Below, piece by piece: positions 24,234-30,962 of a stretch of DNA of 39,528 nt. This DNA is from Gammaproteobacteria bacterium (lineage in GTDB: Bacteria; Pseudomonadota; Gammaproteobacteria; Xanthomonadales; SZUA-36). Under the pieces are notes generated by a model, which was given only the letters and a program-made list of their open reading frames with translations, was not told where the DNA came from and did no database searches. Numbering within the stretch: position 1 is the stretch's first letter; the number at the start of each line of letters is the position of its first letter. The DNA lies in the NCBI GenBank assembly GCA_021772915.1, contig JAJFLB010000002.1, positions 1 through 39,528 on the forward strand, read 5' to 3'. A program made the position numbers and the translations under genes.

Positions 24234-25628
24234 GTGGCTGTTGACGTCGACGGCACTCAGGGCACTAAGTCGGTTACGACTCAGGTCACGACCCGCGAGA
24301 TCGACTACCCGGCGTCCGTCGCCGCGGACATGGTTGTCATGGTTCGCACGTCGTCGTCGCGTGCCGTGTCTGTTTCGGCCGCTACCGGCTGGAAGCGCAT
24401 GGCCGAAGCGGTCGACGAGAACGACGTCGAAGTCGCCATCTTCATCAAAGACACCCTGTCGGCCGGGACCGAAGGGTCAACGACCGCGTCTTTCGGAACG
24501 TCCGACGAGTCGCGGCCTTACAACTCTGTCGTCACGCTCATTTCGGGGTCGTCGGTTGCCGCCGCGCAGGCCGCGACGGTAGCTACCGCCAACAGCAATT
24601 TTGATTCGACGCCGAACCTGGCGTCGATCACCGCCGCGGTCGGGTCGATGTCGTTCGCGTTGGCCGGCACCGAAGACGCCACCAACAAACTCACGTCGCA
24701 TCCGTCGGGGTTCACCGAAGACGCCAACATTCAAACCGATGGGCCGTCATCGGTTGACGTGTCGACCTACTACGCGCACAAGGCGAACACGTCCGCCGGT
24801 GCCGTAACAGGCAACTGGACGCTGTCGTCGGGCGAACAAACCGCGACCGCTCACATCGTCATCCCGGCCGCGTCGGCGTCGGGCACCGCGTCAGGCACCG
24901 CTTCACCGGCGACTGTGGCTGTCACTGCGACCGTCCCGGCCGTCACGGCTTCGGTGTCAGCCGATGCCACCGCCACACCTGCAACGACAGCGGTCGCTGC
25001 GACGATCCATGCGGTCACCGCGTCGGGTACCGCTAACGCGTCGACAACACCAGCCGCCGTCGCTGTCACCGCGACGATCCCGGCTGCCACCCCGTCGGGT
25101 CAGGCCAACGCCACCGCGTCGCCCGCGGTCGTAGCGGTCACAGCTTCTGTTCCGGCCGCCGCCGCAACACAGAGCACCGCGACGGCCCCAGCCACAATCG
25201 CCGTCACCGCTACGGTGCCGGCGGTCACTGCTTCGGGTGCGTCTGGTTCAACAGCCACCCCGGCCACAGTCGACGTCACCGTCGCGGTTCCCGCCGCGGC
25301 GGCTCGGGCCGGCGCAACAACGGCACCAGTCACAGTCGCGGTCACCGCAACGATCGACGCTGTCGTCACCGGGGCCGGTTCGACAGTCACTGCGCCTGTC
25401 GTCACCGTCACAGCCACGCACCCGACGGTCGACGTGTCCGGCACGGCACCAGCCGCTGACGTCACCGCAGCGGGCGCCACGCTCAACACCGTCACAGCAG
25501 AAGCCGGACCGCTCAACGCTGTTGTCACCGGGGCTGCGTCGCTCAACAAAACGACCGGCGAAGGCGACTCGCTGAACGCCACCACCGGCTACACACTGCC
25601 GCTCGTCGTCGTCACCGGCGCCCAATAA
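24234..25628 (+). CDS. Large repeat-containing virion protein
   Basis: A 464-aa protein from GTG 24234. Residues 1-212 form a beta-sandwich-like domain (ADMVVMVRTSSSRAVSVSAA, NKLTSHPSGFTEDANIQTDG). Residues 216-402 are about eight repeats of 22-24 aa, consensus ATPATVAVTATVPAVTASG, very rich in Ala, Thr and Val. The end (TLNTVTAEAGPLNAVVTGAA) is another short repeat of LN(A/T)VT. It has no cysteine and a low-complexity, adhesin-like composition. Probably an extended fibre or head decoration. Confidence 0.65.
   Translation: MAVDVDGTQGTKSVTTQVTTREIDYPASVAADMVVMVRTSSSRAVSVSAATGWKRMAEAVDENDVEVAIFIKDTLSAGTEGSTTASFGTSDESRPYNSVVTLISGSSVAAAQAATVATANSNFDSTPNLASITAAVGSMSFALAGTEDATNKLTSHPSGFTEDANIQTDGPSSVDVSTYYAHKANTSAGAVTGNWTLSSGEQTATAHIVIPAASASGTASGTASPATVAVTATVPAVTASVSADATATPATTAVAATIHAVTASGTANASTTPAAVAVTATIPAATPSGQANATASPAVVAVTASVPAAAATQSTATAPATIAVTATVPAVTASGASGSTATPATVDVTVAVPAAAARAGATTAPVTVAVTATIDAVVTGAGSTVTAPVVTVTATHPTVDVSGTAPAADVTAAGATLNTVTAEAGPLNAVVTGAASLNKTTGEGDSLNATTGYTLPLVVVTGAQ
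24879..25439 (+). repeat. Tandem coding repeats of about 66-72 bases
   Basis: Eight successive degenerate units, each with the protein pattern SPATVAVTATVPAVTASG. Units differ in many codons, so the array is old or selected to avoid recombination. Confidence 0.8.
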
Positions 25629-25641
25629 CCGAGGACCCTTT

Positions 25642-26010
25642 ATGGCTCGCACACCGTCCGCTGTTATCCGCGTCGGCGACATCGCCGAATGCGGGTTCGT
25701 GTTCCGCAACAAGGCAGGCGTGCTCACATCGCCGACCACGGTGTCGGTCGAAATCTACGACGAAACCGGCGCACTCGCCGAGACGGTCACGCAGACCGAT
25801 TCGAGGGTGACGCTCGGCGCGACGCTCGGCACCACCCTCGCCGAAACGAAGCTGGGTCTGACGTCATCTGAGAACAGCGCCGGCACCGGCGTGGTTTCGG
25901 TCGAGGTCACCCCCGACGCGGCCGGCCAGTGGGCCGTGTACTGCGCCGGAACAGCGACGATCACCGGCGCAGCCAAATTCGCGTTCAAGGTGTACGACAA
26001 AGACGAATAG
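25642..26010 (+). CDS. Beta-sandwich virion protein
   Basis: A 122-aa protein with IRVGDIAECGFVFRNKAGVL, TVSVEIYDETGALAETVTQT and AGQWAVYCAGTATITGAAKF. The alternation suggests an Ig-like fold as in phage tail or head accessory proteins. RBS-like GAGGACC precedes ATG 25642. Last gene of the virion cluster. Confidence 0.55.
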   Translation: MARTPSAVIRVGDIAECGFVFRNKAGVLTSPTTVSVEIYDETGALAETVTQTDSRVTLGATLGTTLAETKLGLTSSENSAGTGVVSVEVTPDAAGQWAVYCAGTATITGAAKFAFKVYDKDE

Positions 26011-26032
26011 GAACCGACCAGCACAAGGCGCA

Positions 26033-26082
26033 GTCGCGGGCCCCGGCATGGATTCCCTGGTCGGTCGGCCGGTGCCCGCGAC
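26033..26082 (+). terminator. Hairpin at the end of the virion cluster
   Basis: GTCGCGGGCCCCGGC (26033-26047) pairs with GCCGGTGCCCGCGAC (26068-26082) with one mismatch and a 20-base loop. A second overlapping pair CCGACCAG (26014-26021) and CTGGTCGG (26057-26064) could form instead. No T-run, so termination may be incomplete. Confidence 0.5.
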
Positions 26083-26109
26083 AGCCACCCGACCAGGAGG
26101 TTCACCGCT

Positions 26110-26388
26110 ATGGCCGCACCCGTCGAAGATTCCGAACCGCTTTCTGATGCCGCACGGTTTGCCGCTGCGGCTATCACGAAAGACGAATCGTATGCGCGGC
26201 GGCAACGCCACAAGCTCGACGATTTCCTGACGTCGCTCGACGACGTCGATCTGCGCGACGAGATCGTCGCCCGCCTATCACGCCGCGACATTCCCCCGAA
26301 GGGGATCGTGGACGGCCTGAAAGCGGTCTGCGATTTCACCGTGTCGGAACACACTGTCGCTAAGTGGCGTGACCGTCATGGCATCTAA
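26110..26388 (+). CDS. Small DNA-binding protein candidate
   Basis: A 92-aa helical protein. The C-terminal GLKAVCDFTVSEHTVAKWRD looks like a helix-turn-helix with TVAKWR as recognition helix. AGGAGG precedes ATG 26110 (after a possible hairpin). The gene overlaps the phosphoesterase gene and is probably co-expressed with it. Confidence 0.6.
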   Translation: MAAPVEDSEPLSDAARFAAAAITKDESYARRQRHKLDDFLTSLDDVDLRDEIVARLSRRDIPPKGIVDGLKAVCDFTVSEHTVAKWRDRHGI

Positions 26389-27397
26389 AGCCGAATTGTT
26401 CGCCGACGCCGCAAAGACCGACACCGAACAGTTGCGCCGCGATAACCGGCGACTCACGAAACACGTCGAACACCTCGAGCGTGAACTGCGGGTCGCGACC
26501 CGGCTCCGCACGATTGACGCTCAAATACCGAAATGGACGGCCCCGAAACGCCGCACCAAAGCGTTGACCGCCGCGCCCGTCCTGCTGTTGTCGGACTGGC
26601 ATTTCGGCGAAACTGTCGACCTGCGAACAATGGACGGCTGGAACGAATACGACGACGACATCGCTCTCGAGCGGTGGGAACGCGTCATTAACCAGACACC
26701 CGAAATGGTGCTCCGGCATATGCACGGGTTCGGTCTGCCGTTCGCGGTGGTGGCGATCATGGGCGACATGCTTTCGGGCGGGATTCACGAGGAGCTTGCC
26801 CGCACCGATTCGTCAACGGCTCCGGCGACGGTGACGACGTGGGCGCCCCGAATCGTTGCCGGTCTCCAACATTTGGCCGACACGCTCGACACTGAACGCA
26901 TCGTCGTGCCATGCGTAGACGGTAACCATGACCGGCTCGATCACCGTACCCCGATGAAACGCCGGGCCGAGTCGGCGATGACGTGGGTCCTGTATCAGTG
27001 GATAGCTGATCGTCTATCGGACGACCCGCGGTTTCATTTCGTGATCTCGAGGTCGTCTGACGTCCGGTTGCCGATCTTCGATGAGCATCATCTGTTTGTT
27101 CATGGTGATGGTGCGCGTGGTGGCGGTGGGATCGGTGGGATCTGGCCGCCGATTATGCGTTACACGACGAAGCTGCGCGACATTTACGCGGCTCAGCAGC
27201 AGCCGATCAGTCACGTCAACCTGGGCCATTTCCATCAGTATGTGATCGGCCGCGGGTTTCTGGTGAACGGGTCCGGTAAGGGCTACGACGAATACGCGAG
27301 GCGCAGCGCGTTCGCGCCGGAGCGTCCGGTGCAGGCCCTGTACGCGGTAGCGCCCGAGCGGGGCGTCATTTTCAACGCACCTGTCCACGCCGACTAG
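26378..27397 (+). CDS. Calcineurin-like metallophosphoesterase
   Basis: A 339-aa protein. A coiled-coil N-terminus (LRRDNRRLTKHVEHLERELR) is followed by the enzyme: LLLSDWHFGE (D-x-H), IMGDML (G-D), DGNHDR (G-N-H-D), FVHGD and LGHFHQ (G-H-x-H), the five motifs of the calcineurin/Mre11 superfamily with a two-metal site. Substrate could be DNA, nucleotides or protein. ATG 26378 lies in the previous gene's end; GTG 26369 in frame is an alternative. Ends before a strong terminator. Confidence 0.85.
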   Translation: MASKAELFADAAKTDTEQLRRDNRRLTKHVEHLERELRVATRLRTIDAQIPKWTAPKRRTKALTAAPVLLLSDWHFGETVDLRTMDGWNEYDDDIALERWERVINQTPEMVLRHMHGFGLPFAVVAIMGDMLSGGIHEELARTDSSTAPATVTTWAPRIVAGLQHLADTLDTERIVVPCVDGNHDRLDHRTPMKRRAESAMTWVLYQWIADRLSDDPRFHFVISRSSDVRLPIFDEHHLFVHGDGARGGGGIGGIWPPIMRYTTKLRDIYAAQQQPISHVNLGHFHQYVIGRGFLVNGSGKGYDEYARRSAFAPERPVQALYAVAPERGVIFNAPVHAD

Positions 27398-27430
27398 GCA
27401 ACCATTCCCCACTGGCATAGAAGTGCTCGA

Positions 27431-27488
27431 CTACGCCCCGGCCCTAGTGGCCGGGGCGTTCGCCGTTTTGGGACAGACTATTTCGGTG
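27431..27488 (-). pseudogene. 3' fragment of the interrupted repressor gene
   Basis: On the minus strand this flank reads ACC GAA ATA and encodes TEIVCPKTANAPATRAGA then TAG. Together with the fragment at 30774-30904 it makes one 62-codon frame when the transposon is left out and the two flanks are joined directly (the split codon becomes CAC). The same DNA holds the terminator of the phosphoesterase gene. Confidence 0.5.
27433..27469 (+). terminator. Rho-independent terminator
   Basis: ACGCCCCGGCC (27433-27443), loop CTAGT, GGCCGGGGCGT (27449-27459): an 11-bp perfect GC stem followed within seven bases by TTTT. It ends the virion/phosphoesterase transcript. Confidence 0.85.
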
Positions 27489-27511
27489 ATGTGTGACTTG
27501 ACGTACCCACT
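27489..27511 (+). repeat. Left terminal inverted repeat
   Basis: Starts ATGTGTGACTTGACG and ends ACCCACT; reverse complement of 30751-30773 without mismatch. It contains the -35 hexamer of the transposase promoter. Confidence 0.95.
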
Positions 27512-27526
27512 TTGACCAGGCATAAT
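27498..27526 (+). promoter_or_regulatory. Transposase promoter, -35 in the inverted repeat
   Basis: TTGACG (27498-27503), 17-base spacer, CATAAT (27521-27526). Transcription should start close to the ATG at 27533, and no ribosome binding site is visible, so the mRNA may be leaderless. Confidence 0.65.
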
Positions 27527-27532
27527 AGATAC

Positions 27533-28537
27533 ATGAGCAAGAGCGAGAGCCTTTCGATAATCAAGCTTGCAGAGCGGATCACCACCGAGGCCGAGGCATA
27601 CAAGATGCTGGAGGACATGCGCTGGGGTGAGGATCTGTCGCGGCAGTCGTGCCCCAAGTGCGCCAGCGTCCGCAAGTTCTATTTCATCAAGCCCAAAGAG
27701 GGTGAGACTCGCAAGACGAACCGGGGAACCGCTACTCAGCGTCGTCGCTGGAAGTGTGCCGACTGCCGTCATCAGTTCTCGGTGCTTACCGGCACCATCT
27801 TCCACGGCACCCACATTTCAGTGCGCAAGTGGCTATTCGTGATCTTCGAGATGTGTGCTTCCAAGAACGGCATCTCAGCCCGAGAGATCGAGCGCAAGTA
27901 CGAACTGACCGCTAAGTCGGCGTGGTTCATGACGCATCGGATTCGTGAAGCGATGAAGCGTGAGCCACTTGCAGGCCTTCTGGCGAACACGACTGTCGTG
28001 GCCGATGAGACGTTCATCGGTGGCAAGCCAAAGAACAAGCATCGCCAGGGCCGTCCTGCCCGTCTCGGTGGTCGTGGACCTGGCGGCACTGTTGGCAAGA
28101 CCGCCGTGTTGTCGCTGGTCGACAAGTCCTCCGGTGAGGTTCGGTCACGGGTAGTGCCCGACGTATCGGGCGACACGCTGAAGGAAGCAATCGCCGATCA
28201 GGTCGACACGCCATCCTCGCATCTCCACACCGATGGCTGGTTGGGATACCGCAAGCTCGGCCGAGACTTCGAGTCCCACGAGTACGTGGACCACTCGACG
28301 TATGAGTACGTGCGAGGCGACGTGTCTACGAACCAGGCCGAGAACTACTTCTCACAGTTGAAGCGTGGCCTCGACGGCACCCACCACCACGTTTCGACCA
28401 AGCACCTGCACCGGTACCTGGCCGAGTTCGACTTCCGCTACACGACCCGCACTGTCTCCGACACTGAGCGGATGCGGAAGCTGGTCGACCAGACTCAGGG
28501 TCGGCGGCTGTCGTGGAAGCCAGTGACGGAACGATGA
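27533..28537 (+). CDS. IS1595-family transposase
   Basis: A 334-aa DDE-type transposase that appears intact. An N-terminal zinc ribbon has CPKC (40-43) and CADC (75-78). A helix-turn-helix follows (ISAREIERKYELTAKSAWFM). The catalytic acidic residues are Asp158 in VVADETFIGG and Asp234 in LHTDGW; the third motif is NQAENYFSQLKRGL (267-280), the N/E-x-x-K type of this family. HLHRYLAEFDFRYTTR is its usual end. It would move the element by cut-and-paste using the 23-bp ends. Some frames begin earlier (27512), but ATG 27533 fits the promoter. Confidence 0.9.
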   Translation: MSKSESLSIIKLAERITTEAEAYKMLEDMRWGEDLSRQSCPKCASVRKFYFIKPKEGETRKTNRGTATQRRRWKCADCRHQFSVLTGTIFHGTHISVRKWLFVIFEMCASKNGISAREIERKYELTAKSAWFMTHRIREAMKREPLAGLLANTTVVADETFIGGKPKNKHRQGRPARLGGRGPGGTVGKTAVLSLVDKSSGEVRSRVVPDVSGDTLKEAIADQVDTPSSHLHTDGWLGYRKLGRDFESHEYVDHSTYEYVRGDVSTNQAENYFSQLKRGLDGTHHHVSTKHLHRYLAEFDFRYTTRTVSDTERMRKLVDQTQGRRLSWKPVTER

Positions 28538-28673
28538 GGTTCCGCTATCGTTGAGTTGTGGACCGGTCGGGGATCGGACCCGAGAGGAAGCCTGCCAAGG
28601 GGTTCGCTCGTCACCAAGACCCGGCCCGTTAACAACAGAAGTACCACCGGAGTGGTGCCCCGAAACCGCACCA

Positions 28674-28711
28674 GATGCCTCACCGTTACGAGCGGTGGGG
28701 CATCGGCCTTT
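28674..28711. terminator. Terminator between convergent genes in the transposon
   Basis: GATGCCTCACCG (28674-28685) pairs with CGGTGGGGCATC (28693-28704), 12 bp with one T-G pair and a 7-base loop, followed by GGCCTTTAAAGG. It stands between the transposase (plus) and the DUF5343-like gene (minus). The rest of the gap 28538-28732 holds another small hairpin (ACCAC/GTGGT at 28653-28666) and no convincing gene. Confidence 0.65.
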
Positions 28712-28732
28712 AAAGGGTCCGAGGCCTACGCC

Positions 28733-29401
28733 CTAGGCATCGTCATTACCTCCTGCGATTCCGAGAGCGCGTTCGATGCGATCTAGCAGGTCTGGGTCCA
28801 GTTCAGTCTGGGCGTTCGCCCGCTCGAGAAGCATGTCGAGATACTGCTGTTTCGCTGGGCTGACCGCTGGGACGACAGGAGGGGTTGTTGGTGGTTTTGC
28901 GGCTGCCGCGGTCTTCGGCTGTGTGCCAGCCTGAGCGTGGCGACCGCGTGGCTTGGACGGCGCAGACTCAATAATCTTGGCATACTCGCAGAGCCCTAAG
29001 AAGAGAGAAGTCATCCGAGGTCGTTGCCCTTCGGGCTTGTAACCGCGGAACGCGTCTTCAACTTCGGCAGCGGTTGCGGAGGACGGGTCACAGAACGCGA
29101 AGATCGGTGCATAGGTTGAGCGGAGCCACTCGCCCAGGCGGGGAAGGAACTCATCGCCTGGGGCATTCTTGAGCGTCTCAAACTGATCCGTTGGTCGGCC
29201 TTCCTCGTCGATGAGATCAAGACGGCGGAGTGCGGCCTTTGTTCGCGGTATCAGGCTCTTGGAGACGCCCCCACGCTCTATCGTGGCGTCGGTTACCGGA
29301 AGCCCACCGAACCCAGTCTTGCGGTATCCCTCAATGATGCCGACCACGGCCTTGGAGGGGGCGTACGGCCACGAGTCGGTCGTTGGTGTTTCGGTAGGCA
29401 T
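28733..29401 (-). CDS. DUF5343-like passenger protein
   Basis: A 222-aa protein starting MPTETPTTDSWPYAPSKAVV. Residues 10-100 resemble DUF5343: Y-A-P start, GVSKSLIPRTKAALRRLDLI, DEEGRPTDQFETLKN, a winged-helix-like set. The middle contains FRGYKPEGQRPRMTSLFLGL; the linker is Ala/Pro-rich and the end is a helix (QYLDMLLERANAQTELDPDL). DUF5343 has no known activity that I can state. A GGAGG ribosome binding site, a TTGACT/TATCGT promoter and a palindrome lie upstream. Confidence 0.65.
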   Translation of the reverse strand: MPTETPTTDSWPYAPSKAVVGIIEGYRKTGFGGLPVTDATIERGGVSKSLIPRTKAALRRLDLIDEEGRPTDQFETLKNAPGDEFLPRLGEWLRSTYAPIFAFCDPSSATAAEVEDAFRGYKPEGQRPRMTSLFLGLCEYAKIIESAPSKPRGRHAQAGTQPKTAAAAKPPTTPPVVPAVSPAKQQYLDMLLERANAQTELDPDLLDRIERALGIAGGNDDA

Positions 29402-29417
29402 TTGTCTGAACCTCCTT

Positions 29418-29433
29418 CGTTACGTCTGTAACG
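29418..29433. promoter_or_regulatory. Inverted repeat upstream of the DUF5343-like gene
   Basis: CGTTACGTCTGTAACG: 6-bp arms around GTCT, between the promoter (29453-29481) and the gene start. It may be an operator for autoregulation or a leader hairpin. Confidence 0.5.
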
Positions 29434-29452
29434 GTCGAGTGTGGTATCAGAA

Positions 29453-29481
29453 ACGATAGACGCGCGGACACGTGGAGTCAA
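29453..29481 (-). promoter_or_regulatory. Promoter of the DUF5343-like gene
   Basis: On the minus strand: TTGACT (29476-29481), 17-base spacer, TATCGT (29453-29458). Confidence 0.6.
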
Positions 29482-29534
29482 GCGTTCTCAAGAAAACCTT
29501 GTGACCTGGGGGTTTGGGCGTCAGGATCAACCAC

Positions 29535-29714
29535 ATGGATGTAGTTCCTGTAATTACGCACACCGCCTGGGGCAGCTGTATCGCTATGTCGCCCGATTCG
29601 TTCCGCTTCCGAATCGCCGTCGTCGGGACAACCGAGGAGGACGCCCGGTCGCTGTTCGACGCGGCCGCCGCTGAGTGGGAGGCTCTCTCTGATGAGCGAA
29701 CACGAGCGGCCTGA
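29535..29714 (+). CDS. Hypothetical 59-aa passenger protein
   Basis: Starts MDVVPVITHTAWGSCIAMSP at ATG 29535; a beta-strand-rich first half and a helical second half (EEDARSLFDAAAAEWEALSD). No family recognised. Overlaps the next small gene by 23 bases, implying coupled translation. The preceding AGGAT could be a ribosome binding site. Confidence 0.5.
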   Translation: MDVVPVITHTAWGSCIAMSPDSFRFRIAVVGTTEEDARSLFDAAAAEWEALSDERTRAA

Positions 29715-29826
29715 CCGCGACGAACCGATCACCATCCCCCTCGATCCAGAGAAGGCGCTGAAGGCGCTCTTGGCCGTGGACCCCGATGAGGAGCCTGCAG
29801 CGGGCGAGCCAGGCGAGTCGGACTAG
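29692..29826 (+). CDS. Small acidic passenger protein
   Basis: A 44-aa product starting MSEHERPDRDEPITIPLDPE then KALKALLAVDPDEEP, with an acidic end. GGGAGG lies upstream of ATG 29692. The DPEKALKALLAVDP stretch resembles small proteins I know from actinobacterial mobile elements, without an assigned role. Ends four bases inside the convergent gene's stop. Confidence 0.5.
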   Translation: MSEHERPDRDEPITIPLDPEKALKALLAVDPDEEPAAGEPGESD

Positions 29827-30422
29827 CCGCTCTCGACCACTCCGTCCTGGTAGGGAGCCTCGTAGCGTTCGGACCACGATCGGTACTCCCGATGGGGGCC
29901 GAGGGTGCTGTCGAGTAGTTCCCGCCACGTCTTCTCGTCAACTGTCGGCCGAACGCCAAAGGCTTCGATGGTCGTCTGAATGAACTCCTCCACCGAAACA
30001 CGGGGTGTCGGAATGTGGAGCGTTTGCATCTGCGGAAGGCGACTTTCGCCGACGTGGAAGTGAGGCAGTCGCTCGGGGGAGACGTTCTGTCCTGGATGCC
30101 AGTGAAAGGACATCAACTCTGCGTTGCCCTGCTTGATCCGCAGGATGTAGGCGCAGGTTGTGCAGCGGTACGGCCCACGGTCCTCATCGTCGGGGCAGTG
30201 GATCACGAGATACGACATCTCCACTTCGATGAGAAGCTTCGGGGCGTAGTCGCCGTCCACAGGGACCTCCAGACCTTCGCCCCCGTTCAGCGTTAGCGTT
30301 TGGATTGTGTCGAGCGGCGGGTGGTCGCGATAGATAACGGCGCTGTCGCCAAGGCAGGACAGGGCGTCCTTGATAGGCGTGACGAAGTTCTCGACCGCTT
30401 CCGATGGGGAGTTACCGGGCAA
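29823..30422 (-). CDS. Passenger protein, downstream member of a two-gene unit
   Basis: A 199-aa protein starting MPGNSPSEAVENFVTPIKDA. It includes a CTTC cysteine pair near residue 89, then SFHWHPGQNVSPERLPHFHV, HIPTPRVSVEEFIQTTIEAF and GVRPTVDEKTWRELLDSTLG. The His-rich WHP/HFH part could bind metal. I recall similar proteins in actinobacteria but no assigned function. It overlaps the 64-aa gene upstream by 11 bases, the usual arrangement of toxin-antitoxin or two-subunit systems. Confidence 0.6.
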   Translation of the reverse strand: MPGNSPSEAVENFVTPIKDALSCLGDSAVIYRDHPPLDTIQTLTLNGGEGLEVPVDGDYAPKLLIEVEMSYLVIHCPDDEDRGPYRCTTCAYILRIKQGNAELMSFHWHPGQNVSPERLPHFHVGESRLPQMQTLHIPTPRVSVEEFIQTTIEAFGVRPTVDEKTWRELLDSTLGPHREYRSWSERYEAPYQDGVVESG

Positions 30423-30606
30423 GGGGGATCAACATCGCTACCTTCATGGCGGCGGTGTGATCCATACCTTCGATGTCCCCGGCGTTCCACCGAGCGGTGA
30501 AGTCGTCCCCGGACATGTCCAAGAGTCGGTGCGCGGCTCGGTCAAGAATCTCGCGCCCTTCCGCCTGGTTGACGGCGCGGCTCTCAACGGTTCCGAGTTC
30601 ACCCAT
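30412..30606 (-). CDS. Passenger protein, upstream member of a two-gene unit
   Basis: A 64-aa helical protein starting MGELGTVESRAVNQAEGREI, with DRAAHRLLDMSGDDFTARWN and a C-terminal AAMKVAMLIPLAR. ATG 30606 is chosen because a -10 element TATAGT ends eight bases upstream, suggesting a leaderless mRNA; in-frame ATGs at 30636 and 30657 exist. Small partner, palindromic operator and overlap with a larger gene fit an antitoxin-like role, which is only inference. Confidence 0.55.
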   Translation of the reverse strand: MGELGTVESRAVNQAEGREILDRAAHRLLDMSGDDFTARWNAGDIEGMDHTAAMKVAMLIPLAR

Positions 30607-30613
30607 GTGTACA

Positions 30614-30633
30614 ACTATACGCACACGGTGTGC
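30614..30633 (-). promoter_or_regulatory. Promoter with palindromic operator for the two-gene unit
   Basis: TATAGT on the minus strand (30614-30619) directly follows the palindrome GCACACGGTGTGC (30621-30633), which fills the -35/-10 spacer. A protein bound there would block transcription. GCACACGG is repeated at 30645. Confidence 0.5.
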
Positions 30634-30750
30634 CATTAACAGGGGCACACGGCCCATCTATGAGCCTCTGTTGCGCCGAAACCAACAAAGGGGCCAAAAA
30701 TGACCTCCAGAAATCTCACTGAGCACCAATCCCCAACGGCAGCTCTGGTG

Positions 30751-30773
30751 AGTGGGTACGTCAAGTCACACAT
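30751..30773 (-). repeat. Right terminal inverted repeat
   Basis: Perfect reverse complement of 27489-27511. The ORF 30700-30882 that crosses it is probably not a gene. Confidence 0.95.
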
Positions 30774-30904
30774 TGCCGTCGCGTGCAGTGCATCGCCGCG
30801 GCGATGTCTGATTGTGAGAGGCCTCGGCGCCACCTGGCGAAATGGATTCGTCCACCGGTTGTGTCGAGGCCCGGATTGTTGATTTGTGCATCTGTTAGGG
30901 CCAT
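30774..30904 (-). pseudogene. 5' part of a Cro/CI-type repressor gene split by the transposon
   Basis: Minus strand, starting MALTDAQINNPGLDTTGGRI, then HFARWRRGLSQSDIAAAMHC and TRR, an XRE-type helix-turn-helix whose recognition helix is cut by the transposon end. Direct joining to 27431-27488 gives TRRHTEIVCPKT and a stop, 62 aa in all. ATG 30904 is seven bases after TATGAT on the minus strand, so the message may be leaderless, as in many phage repressors. The divergent small HTH gene starts at 30998. Confidence 0.7.
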
Positions 30905-30910
30905 GCACTG

Positions 30911-30951
30911 ATCATACCCCGAACGGCGCAAACGGCACAATAGGCACAAAG
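30911..30951. promoter_or_regulatory. Repressor promoter and 9-bp direct repeats
   Basis: TATGAT (minus strand, 30911-30916) is the -10 of the repressor gene. Directly upstream are three contiguous 9-base repeats: GGCGCAAAC (30925), GGCACAATA (30934), GGCACAAAG (30943), then TGCAAAT. They may be operator half-sites or iterons. Confidence 0.5.
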
Positions 30952-30962
30952 TGCAAATATCC

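Larger units (their letters stand above)
27489..30773 (+). mobile_element. IS1595-family transposon with passenger genes
   Basis: A 3285-bp element bounded by perfect 23-bp inverted repeats. It carries an IS1595-type transposase and at least five passenger genes on both strands: a DUF5343-like gene, two very small genes, and a two-gene unit. Typical members are about 1 kb; some are known to carry passengers. No clear 8-bp target duplication flanks it (TTTCGGTG at left, TGCCGTCG at right). It is inserted in a repressor gene. The passenger genes have less of the TCG/GAC codon style of the phage genes around them, consistent with transfer. Confidence 0.9.

Noticed and set aside
25240-25575. CRISPR-like or plus-strand small genes in the repeat gene
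   Set aside because: The repeats are coding, degenerate and without spacers; the other frames are shadows.
28538-28732. Structured non-coding RNA next to the transposase
   Set aside because: Only simple hairpins and a terminator are visible; no known RNA motif could be recognised.
28551-28786. Two short plus-strand frames after the transposase
   Set aside because: They run through a terminator hairpin and into the end of the minus-strand DUF5343-like gene.
29418-29433. Same operator family as the palindrome at 19483
   Set aside because: Both contain GTAAC/GTTAC half-sites, but order and spacing of the arms differ, so common binding is not supported.
30700-30882. 60-codon plus-strand frame across the right transposon end
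   Set aside because: It crosses the inverted repeat and the repressor fragment and has no family resemblance.
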